DNA from: Candidatus Hydrothermales bacterium
GTDB lineage: Bacteria > Hydrothermota > Hydrothermia > Hydrothermales > JAJRUZ01
Assembly: GCA_039630235.1 (NCBI GenBank)
Contig: JBCNVI010000003.1
Span: 124,001 to 188,000, forward strand
Length of the DNA: 64,000 nt
Direction of reading: 5' to 3'
Positions 7,587 to 17,275 of the stretch are shown here, one piece after another (position 1 is the stretch's first letter; every line of letters starts with the position of its first letter). Position numbers and translations under genes: made by a program. The notes beneath the pieces were generated by a model. It worked only from the letters and a program-made list of their open reading frames with translations, did not search any database and had not been told where the DNA came from.

Positions 7587-9553
7587 TTCAAAAGGATGAT
7601 CCTTTCAACTTTTCTTTCTTTACTGGAGTTTAGAACAAAATAGTAGATTCCTTCTTTTAGTTCCTTGAAGCTAAACTCATATAGTCCCTTTTTAATGTTT
7701 CCTTTTATAAGTATTTTCCTTGTTCTCCCGATAGCATCATATACTTTTAGAGAAATGAAATCGTTGTAGGGGATATAGAGGGAGACCTTTTTCTCTTTAG
7801 TATTTACTTTAAAAGAAATCTCTTTCCGTTTGAAATGACTTTCCTCAACATCTACGTAAGTTGCAATAAATTGATAGTACTGTCCTGGAGCAGCCGGGTC
7901 TCTTCCAACGTTTTGATTATTGTCTTTTGCTTTTAGGTAGTATCTTATTACAGAGGTTTGGGTTATTGGTGGGATGTGGAAATAAAAGGTGTCTCCTTTT
8001 ACGGAGTCTGAGGGCAGTGAATCCCATGGGTTTATATGGATTTTGAAGAAGATCTTTGCCTGTGCGATTCCTGATGGATCCCTGATAATAGACTTTACAG
8101 GGAATGGACCGTTAAAAGCGGTGTCTCTCCAGACAGTTGTTCCTGTAAATGTGGGTGGAACCTTATCACGAACGTTAAATCTATAAACTGAATTTGGTGC
8201 GTTCTGAGGATCGTAGCCTACATTTCCATTAGTAGACATGTCTTGAGCTAATAAATAATATTCCACAACTGCCGGTGGAACAACAGAGGGGATTTTAAAA
8301 TAATAGTTATTTTGTCTTACTGAATCAGGTAGCCTTGCGGTAAAGCTACCAGTGGTTCCTATTCTGTAGTATAAAATTGCAATATCTACACATCCTCCTG
8401 AGTCTATAATCGTAGATTTTATAGGAAAGGGTCCTGCGTAGGATGTGTCGGTCCAAACTGTTGTTCCAGAAAATTTCGGAGGATAATTATCCTGATTTGG
8501 ATCGATGAAAAAGAAAGAGTAAGTATTTGTCGGTGCTCCTTGAGGATCTGTGCCTCTGTTTTGATTTACTGAGTTATCGTATGCAACAAGATAGTAGCGT
8601 ACTGTTACAGGTGGATTAACAGCAGGGATTGTAAAGTAATAGATGTTATTTTTGACGCTATCATGAGAGACCCTTACCCAACCACCGGTTGAAATCTTGT
8701 AGTAAAGTGAGTCTTTTAGAATACCAGCAGGATCAGTGATTTTACTTCTCACAATGAATGGACCGTAACATGAAGATGGAGTAAGTAGTCTTGTATCTGA
8801 AAAAACAGGTGGGGATGTTTCATTAATTGAAGCGCCTTTAAGTCTTATGTAATATTCTGCTGTTGTAAAGTAAGGGTTATATTCAGGAGATTGGCTTCCA
8901 ATAAATGCAGCTACTCCCAAGTTTGGAACAACCCACTCATAGTTATATCTATGTTCATTTATAAATCCGTAATCATCCCAAGCGCGATACTTTTGTCTAA
9001 TAACAAGACAGGGATAGGGTCCTCCAAGCGGATCTGGCAAATATACTGTTCCCTCTTTAACTATTGTATCTACATATTCCTCATAAATTGTAATACCGTA
9101 GTATTCCCATTGGAAACTACTTATCCATTTAGATCCAAGTTGCATGGGAAAATCATAAGGAATCCAATAAGGAGTAAATGTTATTTGTCCATATGATTGA
9201 TTATAAAATCCGTATACAAACATGGCATTTATGTTTTCAGACTCGTACATGTACGTTAGCGGGTTCCCAGGGATTTGTTGCATTTCTGCAAATTGTGAAC
9301 CAGGTGGAGGTGTTCCTGGGGTTTGATTTAATGCTATAAGTGTGCTTGTCCATATTCGTGCAGTTGGCCCTGTTTCAAAATGCCATACATTTGTCTGATT
9401 TATAAGGGAATCCGTGTTTACAGGTACGGGTGAAGAGTTTGCATACCATTGCCACTGGTTTCCTATTTGATCTAATCCATAGGGCCAATTTGTATGAGTA
9501 ATTATTATTTGGGAATAGAGAACCCCACTTATTAATACCATGAGCTTTTTCAT
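7583..9553 (-). CDS. Large secreted protein with three Ig-like repeats and a type IX-like sorting tail
   Basis: A 656-residue exported protein with an N-terminal signal peptide (MKKLMVLISGVLYSQ) and a unique ~240-residue N-terminal domain rich in Trp/Tyr. Three ~105-residue repeats follow (about 243-350, 357-460 and 464-565). Each has a GPF(I/P) phrase, an RYYL/EYYL strand and a DP(Q/A)GAP-like loop. Residues ~590-656 (ISLKVYDAIGRTRKILIKG, then GLYEFSFKELKEGIYYFVL) look like the Por secretion-tail C-terminal domain used by type IX secretion. RBS GGAGGG precedes the ATG. No secretion-machinery gene is visible in this window. Binding or catalytic function is unknown. Confidence 0.75.
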   Translation of the reverse strand: MKKLMVLISGVLYSQIIITHTNWPYGLDQIGNQWQWYANSSPVPVNTDSLINQTNVWHFETGPTARIWTSTLIALNQTPGTPPPGSQFAEMQQIPGNPLTYMYESENINAMFVYGFYNQSYGQITFTPYWIPYDFPMQLGSKWISSFQWEYYGITIYEEYVDTIVKEGTVYLPDPLGGPYPCLVIRQKYRAWDDYGFINEHRYNYEWVVPNLGVAAFIGSQSPEYNPYFTTAEYYIRLKGASINETSPPVFSDTRLLTPSSCYGPFIVRSKITDPAGILKDSLYYKISTGGWVRVSHDSVKNNIYYFTIPAVNPPVTVRYYLVAYDNSVNQNRGTDPQGAPTNTYSFFFIDPNQDNYPPKFSGTTVWTDTSYAGPFPIKSTIIDSGGCVDIAILYYRIGTTGSFTARLPDSVRQNNYYFKIPSVVPPAVVEYYLLAQDMSTNGNVGYDPQNAPNSVYRFNVRDKVPPTFTGTTVWRDTAFNGPFPVKSIIRDPSGIAQAKIFFKIHINPWDSLPSDSVKGDTFYFHIPPITQTSVIRYYLKAKDNNQNVGRDPAAPGQYYQFIATYVDVEESHFKRKEISFKVNTKEKKVSLYIPYNDFISLKVYDAIGRTRKILIKGNIKKGLYEFSFKELKEGIYYFVLNSSKERKVERIILLK

Positions 9554-9578
9554 TTTAACCCTCCTTTAATTAATTATA

Positions 9579-9607
9579 ATTATACATCTTCAAATATTCA
9601 AATTCAA
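9579..9607 (-). promoter_or_regulatory. Promoter of the export operon
   Basis: On the minus strand TTGAAT (9607-9602), a 17-nt spacer and TATAAT (9584-9579) precede the two-gene export operon, with GGAGGG downstream. The -35 hexamer lies inside the tandem 14-bp repeats, so a repressor or activator bound to them would affect this promoter directly. Confidence 0.65.
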
Positions 9608-9634
9608 ATATTCAAAAATCTTCAAATATTCAAA
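9589..9634. repeat. Three copies of a 14-bp direct repeat at the export-operon promoter
   Basis: TTCAAATATTCAAA occurs at 9589-9602, 9603-9616 and 9621-9634, the first two abutting and the third after 4 nt. Each unit itself holds two TTCAAA half-sites. The array overlaps the -35 box and extends upstream of it, as expected of iterated operator sites. It could also be a simple AT-rich slippage repeat, although the exact 14-bp identity argues against that. Confidence 0.65.
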
Positions 9635-9675
9635 AAAGCTAGGACTGGGATTAACGCTGAAAGGTTCTAACTTAA

Positions 9676-12072
9676 TTAAATAATATCAAAATTAAGCTTA
9701 CCCTTTTCTCCCTTAACAACTATTTTACCTTTTTCCCTTAATTTACCCTCTATGATAAAATTTGCTATTTCATTTTCCACATATTTTGATATCGCTCTCT
9801 TTAGGGGTCTTGCCCCAAAACTTGGATCATAGCCTACCGATATAATAACTTCTTTTGCCGAGTCCTCAAATATAAGATCTATCCCTTTTTCTTTTAACGC
9901 TTCTTTCAAAGGCTCAAGCTCAAGATCAACTATTTTCTTGAGATCTTCCCTTGAAAGAGTTTTAAAAATTATTATTTCATCTATTCTGTTTATAAATTCA
10001 GGCGGTAAAGTTCTTCTAACAAGATTTAAAACTCTTATTTTTTTACTCTCAAAATCTAAGGTATCATCAAGTAATAGATCTGAACCTAAATTACTCGTCA
10101 TTATAAAGATCGTATTTTTAAAATCTACTGTACGTCCGTGAGAATCCGTCAATCTCCCAGCATCAAAGACCTGAAGTAGAAGGTTTAAAACTTCAAGATC
10201 TGCCTTTTCTATCTCATCAAGCAAAATAACTTGATACGGCCTTCTCCTTACTGCCTCAGTTAATCTTCCCCCCTTTTCATATCCCACATATCCAGGTGGA
10301 GCCCCAATCAACTTAGATACTGAGTGTTTCTCCATAAATTCAGACATATCTATTCTTAAAAGAGCATCAGGATCTTTGAAGAGGAAACGGGCAAGTTCTC
10401 TCGCTAAATGAGTTTTACCAACTCCGGTTGGACCCAGGAACAAAAAAACACCTATTGGTCGATTTTTAACAGAAAGACCTGCTCTTGACCTTTTTATTGC
10501 CTCTGATATAGATTTAACTGCTTCTTCTTGACCGATAACTCTCGCCTTTAACTCATCCTCCATCCTTAGTAGTCTCTGCGCCTCCTCTTCAACCAGTTCA
10601 GTAGCCGGTATTCCAGTAATTTTTTCAACTATCTTCGCTATATCATTTTTATCTACTATATCATCAAATTTGTATTTTTCCTGATACTCTCTCTTTTTTT
10701 CTTCATAAATTTTTAAATACCTGTCAAGTTTCTCCTTTATTATTTTTGCACCCTCATAGTCACCGTACTTTGCTTTTGTTTCGCCTTCTTTTTCTAATCT
10801 TTCTATCTCTTCTTTCAAAGACTTTATATCTTCAGGCATTTCAGATAGTTTCATTTTTGTGTATGCACAAGCTTCATCAAGTAGATCAATTGCTTTGTCG
10901 GGTAGCTTTCTACCTTGGATATACCTTGCTGATAGTTTAGCAGAAGCCTCTATAGCCTCATCTGAGATTTTTACCTTATGATGCTCTTCGTATCTTGGTC
11001 TTAGTCCCTTTAATATTTCAACTGTTGCTTCAACAGTAGGTTCACTTACAAATATAGGTTGAAATCTTCTCTCTAGTGCTCCGTCTTTTTCAATCTTTTC
11101 CCTATACTCATCAAGGGTTGTGGCACCTATAACTCTTATTTCTCCTGATGCAAGTGATGGTTTTAAGAGATTAGCAGCATCTATAGCACCCTCTGCCGCG
11201 CCTGCTCCAACTATAGTATGAATTTCATCTATAAAAAGTATTATTTCTCCCTTTCTCTTTTTAACTTCATCAATCACCGCCTTGAGTCTTTCTTCGAATT
11301 CCCCCCTGAACTTTGTACCGGCAAGTAAGGCTCCCATGTCAAGTTGCAAAATTTTTTTGTCTTTTAGTGGATCCGGAACCTCCCTTTTTACAATCTTATA
11401 AGCAAGACCATTCACTATAGCTGTTTTACCAACTCCTGGCTCTCCTATTAAACAGGGGTTATTTTTTGTTTTTCTTAGTAATACAAGGATCACCTTCTCT
11501 ATTTCTTCTTCCCTACCTATCGTAGGATCAAGTTTTTCATTTTTTGCTAAATTGGTTAAATCTATAGTAAATTTTTCCAAGGCCCTATATTTACTTTCAG
11601 CCTGTGGATCGAGAACCCTCTGTGAACCTCTTATTTCGTATAAAGCTCTATAAACTTTTTCCTTATCTATTTGATAATCCCTCAAAATTTTACCGGCATC
11701 CCCATCTTTTCTTTCGACTATTCCCAAGAAGAGGTGTTCGGAGGCTATATAGTCGTCACCCATTCTTTTTGCCTCTTCTTCAGCTATTTTAAATACATCA
11801 TTTAGCCTAGGAGTAATATAGATCTGGTTAATTGGAAGACTTCCCTTTTCAATCTGTGGTAATTTTTCTAAGGCTCTTTTCAGTCTTTCTTTTACAATAT
11901 GTGGGGAGATGCCTAATTTATTCAAAATGTCAGGTACAGGTGAGTTTTCAGTATCTAAAAGGCCATAAAAAAGGTGTTCTACATCTAATTGTGTATGATT
12001 TAGATCCATAAGAATACTTTGTGCCTTATATATTGCCTCCCTTGCACTTTCAGTTAGTTTTTCTATTTTCAT
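9676..12072 (-). CDS. clpC: ClpC-type AAA+ unfoldase
   Basis: A hexameric ATPase that unfolds substrates for ClpP. It has an N-terminal double Clp_N domain (~1-145), a first AAA module with Walker [14 protein letters not shown], a UVR-like coiled region ([20 protein letters not shown]) marking it as ClpC rather than ClpB, and a second AAA module with [16 protein letters not shown] chose the ATG at 12072 because the protein then begins [18 protein letters not shown] like its relatives. An in-frame ATG at 12105 and a TTG at 12114 would add 11 or 14 residues, and none of the three has a good Shine-Dalgarno. It is divergent from nadK. No clpP is in the window. Confidence 0.93.
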   Translation of the reverse strand: MKIEKLTESAREAIYKAQSILMDLNHTQLDVEHLFYGLLDTENSPVPDILNKLGISPHIVKERLKRALEKLPQIEKGSLPINQIYITPRLNDVFKIAEEEAKRMGDDYIASEHLFLGIVERKDGDAGKILRDYQIDKEKVYRALYEIRGSQRVLDPQAESKYRALEKFTIDLTNLAKNEKLDPTIGREEEIEKVILVLLRKTKNNPCLIGEPGVGKTAIVNGLAYKIVKREVPDPLKDKKILQLDMGALLAGTKFRGEFEERLKAVIDEVKKRKGEIILFIDEIHTIVGAGAAEGAIDAANLLKPSLASGEIRVIGATTLDEYREKIEKDGALERRFQPIFVSEPTVEATVEILKGLRPRYEEHHKVKISDEAIEASAKLSARYIQGRKLPDKAIDLLDEACAYTKMKLSEMPEDIKSLKEEIERLEKEGETKAKYGDYEGAKIIKEKLDRYLKIYEEKKREYQEKYKFDDIVDKNDIAKIVEKITGIPATELVEEEAQRLLRMEDELKARVIGQEEAVKSISEAIKRSRAGLSVKNRPIGVFLFLGPTGVGKTHLARELARFLFKDPDALLRIDMSEFMEKHSVSKLIGAPPGYVGYEKGGRLTEAVRRRPYQVILLDEIEKADLEVLNLLLQVFDAGRLTDSHGRTVDFKNTIFIMTSNLGSDLLLDDTLDFESKKIRVLNLVRRTLPPEFINRIDEIIIFKTLSREDLKKIVDLELEPLKEALKEKGIDLIFEDSAKEVIISVGYDPSFGARPLKRAISKYVENEIANFIIEGKLREKGKIVVKGEKGKLNFDII

Positions 12073-12170
12073 ATTTTCAACTTTAAAAATAACTTTAAAT
12101 TTCATTATTTGCAAGCCCTTAATTAAATAAATTAAAATCTATATTCCACAGAGCTTTTTAATTTGGTAGT

Positions 12171-12977
12171 ATGAAATATGAAATAAAAAGAATCTTAGTT
12201 GTTTTTAATCCTAAAAAAGAGAACGTTAAAAGTGTAATAAAGAGAATAGAAAAATTTTTTAAGGGAAAGGATATTGAGATAGAGTATACAAGTGAGCCAG
12301 AGAAATTGGGGCACAAAGGTTTTGATCTTGTTATAACTCTTGGTGGTGACGGAACACTTCTCAGGGCAGTTCACTGTTTTCCTGATTCTATTTTTTTAGG
12401 GGTCCATCTGGGTAAAGTTGGCTTTTTGTGTGATGTAAAAGGAGAAGACTTAGAACTTTATCTTAATGAAACTTTGAAGAATAACTTTCATATACTTGAA
12501 AGGGAGACAGTGTATATTAAGTGGGATAGTGAAAAACATTTTGCATTAAATGATCTTTTAATAAGAAATGAGCCGGCTGGAAGAATAATGGAATTTGACC
12601 TTTATATTGAAAATGTTAAATTTTTTTATTCAGCCGATGGAGTTCTTATATGTACTCCTACAGGTTCAACTGCCTATAACCTTGCTCTAAATGGTCCCAT
12701 TTTATATTATGATTTGAAGGGTTTTTGTATTAACGTAATTGCACCATTTAACGTTAATTCAAGACCAATTGTTGTTCCATCAGGTAAAAAAATATATATT
12801 ATTCCAAAGGGTAAGACTAACATTCCCAAACTTTGGGTTGATGGACAGAAAGAGTACATTCTGCCCTTAAATAAAAAAATCTTAATTTCAAGTGGTGAGA
12901 GAAGAATAAAATTTATTAGTTTTAAAGATAAGGGGAAAAGTATTTATAAAAGGTTAAAGGAGAAGTTTAACTTTTAG
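12171..12977 (+). CDS. nadK: NAD kinase
   Basis: Phosphorylates NAD to NADP. At 268 residues it is full length and shows TLGGDGTLLRAV (~62-73), the LNDLLIRNEPAG motif (~126) and TPTGSTAYNLALNGP (~163), which form the nucleotide sites. It is the first of three tightly spaced genes, nadK-recN-pgsA-like, an order also common in other bacteria. A TTGCAA-18-TAAAAT promoter (12109-12138) precedes it. Confidence 0.95.
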   Translation: MKYEIKRILVVFNPKKENVKSVIKRIEKFFKGKDIEIEYTSEPEKLGHKGFDLVITLGGDGTLLRAVHCFPDSIFLGVHLGKVGFLCDVKGEDLELYLNETLKNNFHILERETVYIKWDSEKHFALNDLLIRNEPAGRIMEFDLYIENVKFFYSADGVLICTPTGSTAYNLALNGPILYYDLKGFCINVIAPFNVNSRPIVVPSGKKIYIIPKGKTNIPKLWVDGQKEYILPLNKKILISSGERRIKFISFKDKGKSIYKRLKEKFNF

Positions 12978-12978
12978 A

Positions 12979-14625
12979 ATGCTTCTTTATTTACACCTTA
13001 AAAACTATTTGTTGGTACCAGAGGTTGAGCTTAATTTTAAGGAGGGATTTATTTGTTTTACGGGAGAGACCGGTGCAGGAAAGTCAATGATTTTAGAAAC
13101 GCTTCTTCTTTTAAGGGGAGAAAAGATTGACTGGTCTATATTTGAAGGTCAAAAAGAGATTATACTGGAGGGTTTGTTTAAAATTACACAATCTCTAGAT
13201 TTTCTTAAAAAATATGATATTTTTCCTGAAAATGAGGTTTTTGTTCAAAGGGTTATTAGCCCCGAACACAAAGTATCAAGAGTTAGGATTAATGGTATTC
13301 CCGTTTCACTTTCAGTGCTTAGGGAAATTCTGGGAAAAGAGATAGAGATACACGGTCAAAGTTCTCAACTACACTTTTTTAATAAAAAAAACTACTTAGA
13401 TATTTTAGATAGATACTCTAGAATAAAAGAAGAGTCGCTCAAGTTTGAGGAGCTTTTTAATTTATATAAGAAAAAATTAAAAGAGTTAGAGGAACTCGAA
13501 AAAGATTATGAGAGAATTTTAACAATGAAAGAGTTTATGGAGCATTCTGTTAAAGAGTTAGAGGAAATAAATATTGAAAAGTTAAATGTAAGTGAAGTTT
13601 TTAAGGAATATGAAAGACTTATAAAAAGAAGAGAGTTAAAGGAAAAAATTGACGAAATAGTTTATTCCTTAGGCGAATCCGAAGACGCGGTATTAAAAAA
13701 TATTTCAAAAGTTCTGAAAAAAAAGGAGATATTTAAAAAAATGGGCACAAGGGCATTTGAATTGTTAGAAGAAGCAGAAATCTTGCTAAATGAGGCTTTA
13801 AGTGAATTTGTTAAAATGAAGTTTGAAAAAGAGGTAGATGAGAAAAGATTAGAGGAGCTTGAGAATTTACTTCAGAAAATAGAGGAGTTAAAAAGAAAGC
13901 ATAGAACCTTTGAGGATGGTTTAATAATACTTTATAAAAAATGGAAGTCTGAGCTTGAAAATCTTGAAAATCTGAGAAGAAAAATTTTTGAACTTAAAGA
14001 AAATATTAGAGAACTCGAAAATGATTTAGAAAAAAGAGCAGAGTTTATTTCCTCTGTGAGGAAAAAAAAGGCAAAAGAATTTGAAATAGAACTTGAGAAT
14101 ATGCTTTTAAAGCTTGGATTCTCTTATGTTAAATTTGAGATTCAATTTTCGGAAAGAAAGATTTATGAAAAAGGAAAGGATGAAGTCGATTTTTTGATTT
14201 CAACTTTAAGAGATACAAGTCCTTTTCCTTTAATTAAAGTTGCCTCCTTAGGTGAGCTTTCAAGAATCATTCTTGCGATTAAGGCCCTAATTTCAGAGAT
14301 AGATGAAAAAAAGATAATGATTTTTGATGAGGTGGACACAGGAATAGGGGGTGAAGTAGCAAGGATAGTTGGTAAGAACTTAAAAAGTATATCTAAGGGT
14401 AAGCAGGTTTTCTGTATTACTCATTTACCTCAAATTGCCTCTTATTCTGATCAGCACTTTTATGTCTATAAGGAAACAAGGGGAGATAGGACTGAAATTG
14501 CTGTTAAGGAGTTAAAAACTCTTAGTGAAAGAAAGGTAGAAATAGCGAGAATGATATCTGGGAAAAGTATAGATGAAGTTTCTTTAATGGCTGCTGAAAA
14601 GCTCTTAAGGGAAAGTATATTATGA
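12979..14625 (+). CDS. recN: DNA repair protein RecN
   Basis: An SMC-like ATPase acting in double-strand break repair. It has an N-terminal Walker A (GETGAGKSMILETLLLL, ~27-43), a GQSSQLHFF segment, a long central coiled coil (~150-350), and the C-terminal ABC signature and Walker B region (ASLGELSRIILAIKALI, then MIFDEVDTGIGGEVAR and ITHLPQIASY). It is 548 residues and complete. It starts one nt after the nadK stop and overlaps the next gene by 4 nt. Confidence 0.95.
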   Translation: MLLYLHLKNYLLVPEVELNFKEGFICFTGETGAGKSMILETLLLLRGEKIDWSIFEGQKEIILEGLFKITQSLDFLKKYDIFPENEVFVQRVISPEHKVSRVRINGIPVSLSVLREILGKEIEIHGQSSQLHFFNKKNYLDILDRYSRIKEESLKFEELFNLYKKKLKELEELEKDYERILTMKEFMEHSVKELEEINIEKLNVSEVFKEYERLIKRRELKEKIDEIVYSLGESEDAVLKNISKVLKKKEIFKKMGTRAFELLEEAEILLNEALSEFVKMKFEKEVDEKRLEELENLLQKIEELKRKHRTFEDGLIILYKKWKSELENLENLRRKIFELKENIRELENDLEKRAEFISSVRKKKAKEFEIELENMLLKLGFSYVKFEIQFSERKIYEKGKDEVDFLISTLRDTSPFPLIKVASLGELSRIILAIKALISEIDEKKIMIFDEVDTGIGGEVARIVGKNLKSISKGKQVFCITHLPQIASYSDQHFYVYKETRGDRTEIAVKELKTLSERKVEIARMISGKSIDEVSLMAAEKLLRESIL

Positions 14626-15140
14626 GTGAAATTACAAAGATTCAAAATATTTTGACTCTTCTGAGATTACCGATTTTAGCTATTGTTATTTATCTATTAA
14701 GTAAAGATGAAAAGTTTTTAGTTCTTATTTTTCTTTTACTTTCAGTTTTAACAGATATTTTGGACGGTTATATAGCAAGGAAAAGGGGTGAACACATGGG
14801 CCTGGGAAGAGTGCTTGATCATGTTGTTGATAAAGTTTTTTTTAACTCACTTTCAGTTACTCTGTATCTTTTAAAAAATTTGCCGCTTTTTTTTGTTTTA
14901 ATTCTTTTAATAAGGGATTTTTTAATTATTTTTTTGGGTTATTTTCTTTTAAAAAAGAGTAATGTTTTAACTTCAAACCTTTATGGTAAACTTGCTGGAT
15001 TTACTCTTTCACTTCTTTTTGTATCTTATATTTTCGAGTTAAATTACAGAGAAAGTTTAATTTTTATTTCGCTTTTTTTTATTTTTTTAGCCTCCATAGT
15101 TTATTTTAAAACTTTTCTACTTTATATTAGGGGAAAATAA
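14622..15140 (+). CDS. CDP-alcohol phosphatidyltransferase (PgsA-like)
   Basis: A 172-residue membrane enzyme of phospholipid head-group synthesis. The catalytic CDP-alcohol motif is intact: DILDGYIARKRGEHMGLGRVLDHVVDK, written here only to show DG, AR, G and two Asp (positions ~47-73). Four or five hydrophobic segments follow. By size it is most like phosphatidylglycerophosphate synthase, but the substrate cannot be fixed from sequence, and a second family member (25907-26479) sits next to inositol-phosphate synthase. It is coupled to recN by a 4-nt overlap, and its 3' end overlaps convergent queA by 14 nt. Confidence 0.82.
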   Translation: MSEITKIQNILTLLRLPILAIVIYLLSKDEKFLVLIFLLLSVLTDILDGYIARKRGEHMGLGRVLDHVVDKVFFNSLSVTLYLLKNLPLFFVLILLIRDFLIIFLGYFLLKKSNVLTSNLYGKLAGFTLSLLFVSYIFELNYRESLIFISLFFIFLASIVYFKTFLLYIRGK

Positions 15141-16092
15141 TCATAGCGTCACCGTAGCTGAAAAATCTGTATCTTTTATTAATTGCCTCCTTATATGCTT
15201 TTTTTAAAAAATCATCATCTTTTACAAAGGCTCTTGTTAACAAAATAGGGGAGAGATTTTCAAGGTGGAAATTTGTTAAAAGGACATCTGTTATTTTGAA
15301 ATTAAAGTTTGGTTTAATTATAAGATCTGTATATCCTTTAAGAACTCCCTTAATTCCCCATGTTTCAAGAGCTCTTGTAACTGTTGTTCCAACTGATACT
15401 ATTTTTGATCCTCTTTTTTTTGCTTCTTCAATTTCCCTTGCTGTATCCTCCGGCACTTCATAAAATTCTTTTATTATCTCGCTATCTTCCATATCATTTA
15501 AAAAAGTGAAGGGTCCTACATGAAGAGTTATCTCTTTAACTTTTATGTTTTTTTCTATTAATTTTTTTACAAGTCTTTTTGTAAAGTGTAGAGAGGCTGT
15601 TGGAGCTGCAATTGAGCCTTCCTCTTTTGCAAAAATTGTGTTGTAATAATAATTGTCCCTCTTTATAGGTTCTCTTTTAATATAGGGTGGTAAGGGCATT
15701 TTCCCATACTTTTTAATAAGCTCTTCTACCTCTCCGTTTTTTATTTCAACTATATAAAATTTGTCTTTATCTTTTACTTCGAGTTCAAACTTTCCTATAT
15801 AGATTTTTTTTACATTTTTTCCTTTTAAGAGAGAAAGAAATTTTCTATCATCAATTTTTTTAACAAATAAAAGCTCAACTTTTCCACCTGTTGGTTTAAA
15901 TCCATAGAGTTTTGCTGGAATAACCTTAGTATTGTTAACAACAATAATATCACCACTTTGTAAAAATTCGTAAAGCTTATTAAATTTTGAGTGAATAATC
16001 AACTTTTCTTTTAATTTTAAGACCATAAGCTTACAGGAGTCTCTTGGTTTTGCTGGAAAAAGGGCTATATAGTTCTTTGGAACCTTTATCAT
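15127..16092 (-). CDS. queA: S-adenosylmethionine:tRNA ribosyltransferase-isomerase
   Basis: QueA transfers the ribosyl part of AdoMet to preQ1-modified tRNA in queuosine synthesis. It is 321 residues, a little short for the family (~340), and carries the NNTKVIPAKLYG, GSIAAPTASLHFT and HVGPFTF motifs and the NFHLENLSP motif. It is a single gene convergent with the PgsA-like gene. Its promoter ends 6 nt before the ATG and there is no Shine-Dalgarno, so a leaderless mRNA is predicted. No other queuosine gene is in the window. Confidence 0.93.
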   Translation of the reverse strand: MIKVPKNYIALFPAKPRDSCKLMVLKLKEKLIIHSKFNKLYEFLQSGDIIVVNNTKVIPAKLYGFKPTGGKVELLFVKKIDDRKFLSLLKGKNVKKIYIGKFELEVKDKDKFYIVEIKNGEVEELIKKYGKMPLPPYIKREPIKRDNYYYNTIFAKEEGSIAAPTASLHFTKRLVKKLIEKNIKVKEITLHVGPFTFLNDMEDSEIIKEFYEVPEDTAREIEEAKKRGSKIVSVGTTVTRALETWGIKGVLKGYTDLIIKPNFNFKITDVLLTNFHLENLSPILLTRAFVKDDDFLKKAYKEAINKRYRFFSYGDAMIIFP

Positions 16093-16098
16093 AGAAAA

Positions 16099-16127
16099 AT
16101 ATTATAAATTTAATTTCTTTTTTTCAA
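16099..16127 (-). promoter_or_regulatory. queA promoter (predicted leaderless)
   Basis: On the minus strand TTGAAA (16127-16122), a 17-nt spacer and TAATAT (16104-16099) end exactly 6 nt before the queA ATG. Transcription would start at or next to the A of the ATG. Confidence 0.65.
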
Positions 16128-16252
16128 TACCTTATTCTCAGTTAGTTTGCTCATCAATATAAGCTACTAGCTGTGTGTACTTGTTATTTTACTCCTACTT
16201 CATAGGATAGATAAGGAAGTGCGGATTATAAATAGGTGTAGAGTAGATTAAC

Positions 16253-16281
16253 TTGAAATTTCCCAGTTTTTACCTTTAAAT
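16253..16281 (+). promoter_or_regulatory. drg promoter (predicted leaderless)
   Basis: TTGAAA (16253-16258), a 17-nt spacer and TTAAAT (16276-16281) end 6 nt before the ATG at 16288. There is no Shine-Dalgarno. The rest of the 195-nt queA-drg gap holds nothing I recognise beyond another possible -10 (TATAAA) near 16229. Confidence 0.6.
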
Positions 16282-16287
16282 TAATTA

Positions 16288-17274
16288 ATGCCAGCGAATC
16301 TTACTCCAGAGTACCTGGCAGCTGAGAAAAAGTATAGAGAAGCGAAGACTTTAGAGGAGAAGCTTTTAGCATTAAAAGAAATGTGGGCTAAACTTCCTAA
16401 ACATAAGGGGACAGATAAACTTCAAGCTGATTTAAAAAGAAAAATATCTCAAATTAAAAAAGAAATAGAAGAAGAAAAGCAGAGGAGAAAAAGGGGGGCT
16501 CCAGCCTTTCTTTTTCCTGAAAGGGAAGGAGCTGGCCAGGTTGCAATATTAGGAAAGCCTAACTCTGGAAAATCTTCAATTCTTAAAGCTTTAACAAACG
16601 CAAACCCAGAAATTGCAGATTACCCCTTTACTACAGTTTTACCAAGAGTAGGAATGATGGCTTTCGAAGATATCCAAATTCAGATAATCGATTTACCTCC
16701 TTTTTTACCCTCTAAGTACCAATGGTGGCAAAGAGAAATTGTCAGAGGCTCAGACTCAGTTATGGCTGTTTTAGATGGCTCATCAGATGAAATTATAGAT
16801 GAATTTTATGAATTGAAAGAAATTTTAAAAGAATTAAAGATAGAGTTTTCTGATAAAAGAGAGTATAACTTTGAGGGAGTTGTAAAAAAAGGTGGATTTT
16901 TTGTTGTTAATAAAATTGATACACCTGGGGCAGAGGAGAGATTTAAGATCTTAAAAGAAATTTTTATAGATGAAAAAATTTTACCCTTTTCAGCTGTTAC
17001 AAATTACGGTATAGAGGATCTAAAGAGAGAGATTTTCAAGTCCTTAGGAATAATAAGAGTGTATACTAAAGAGCCAGGTAAAGAGCCTGATATGAAGGAT
17101 CCAATGATTTTGAAAGAAAATTCTTCTATTTTAGATGCTGCAGAGGAACTTCATAAGGATTTTGCAAAAAACTTAAAGTATGCAAGGGTTTGGGGTTCCA
17201 CTAAGTTCCCTGGCCAAAGAGTTGAAAGAAACTACATTCTAAAAGACAAAGATATAGTAGAATTCCACATTTAA
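16288..17274 (+). CDS. DRG-type (OBG-HflX superfamily) GTPase with TGS domain
   Basis: A 328-residue GTPase resembling the developmentally regulated GTP-binding proteins of archaea and eukaryotes. The N-terminus (PANLTPEYLAAEKKYREAKT) and the following Lys/Glu helix are typical of archaeal DRG. The G domain has GKPNSGKSS (~91), YPFTTVLPRVG and DLPP in switch II, and NKID as G4. Residues ~255-328 are a TGS domain ending KDKDIVEFHI. Ribosome-associated roles are known for eukaryotic DRGs; the bacterial role is unknown. It is followed after 1 nt by thiI, suggesting a tRNA or translation theme. Confidence 0.85.
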   Translation: MPANLTPEYLAAEKKYREAKTLEEKLLALKEMWAKLPKHKGTDKLQADLKRKISQIKKEIEEEKQRRKRGAPAFLFPEREGAGQVAILGKPNSGKSSILKALTNANPEIADYPFTTVLPRVGMMAFEDIQIQIIDLPPFLPSKYQWWQREIVRGSDSVMAVLDGSSDEIIDEFYELKEILKELKIEFSDKREYNFEGVVKKGGFFVVNKIDTPGAEERFKILKEIFIDEKILPFSAVTNYGIEDLKREIFKSLGIIRVYTKEPGKEPDMKDPMILKENSSILDAAEELHKDFAKNLKYARVWGSTKFPGQRVERNYILKDKDIVEFHI

Positions 17275-17275
17275 T

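Noticed and set aside
9655-9670. GGTTCTAACTT near the clpC stop
   Set aside because: It fails the T-arm consensus at the purine and terminal positions and is not placed before a gene in that orientation.
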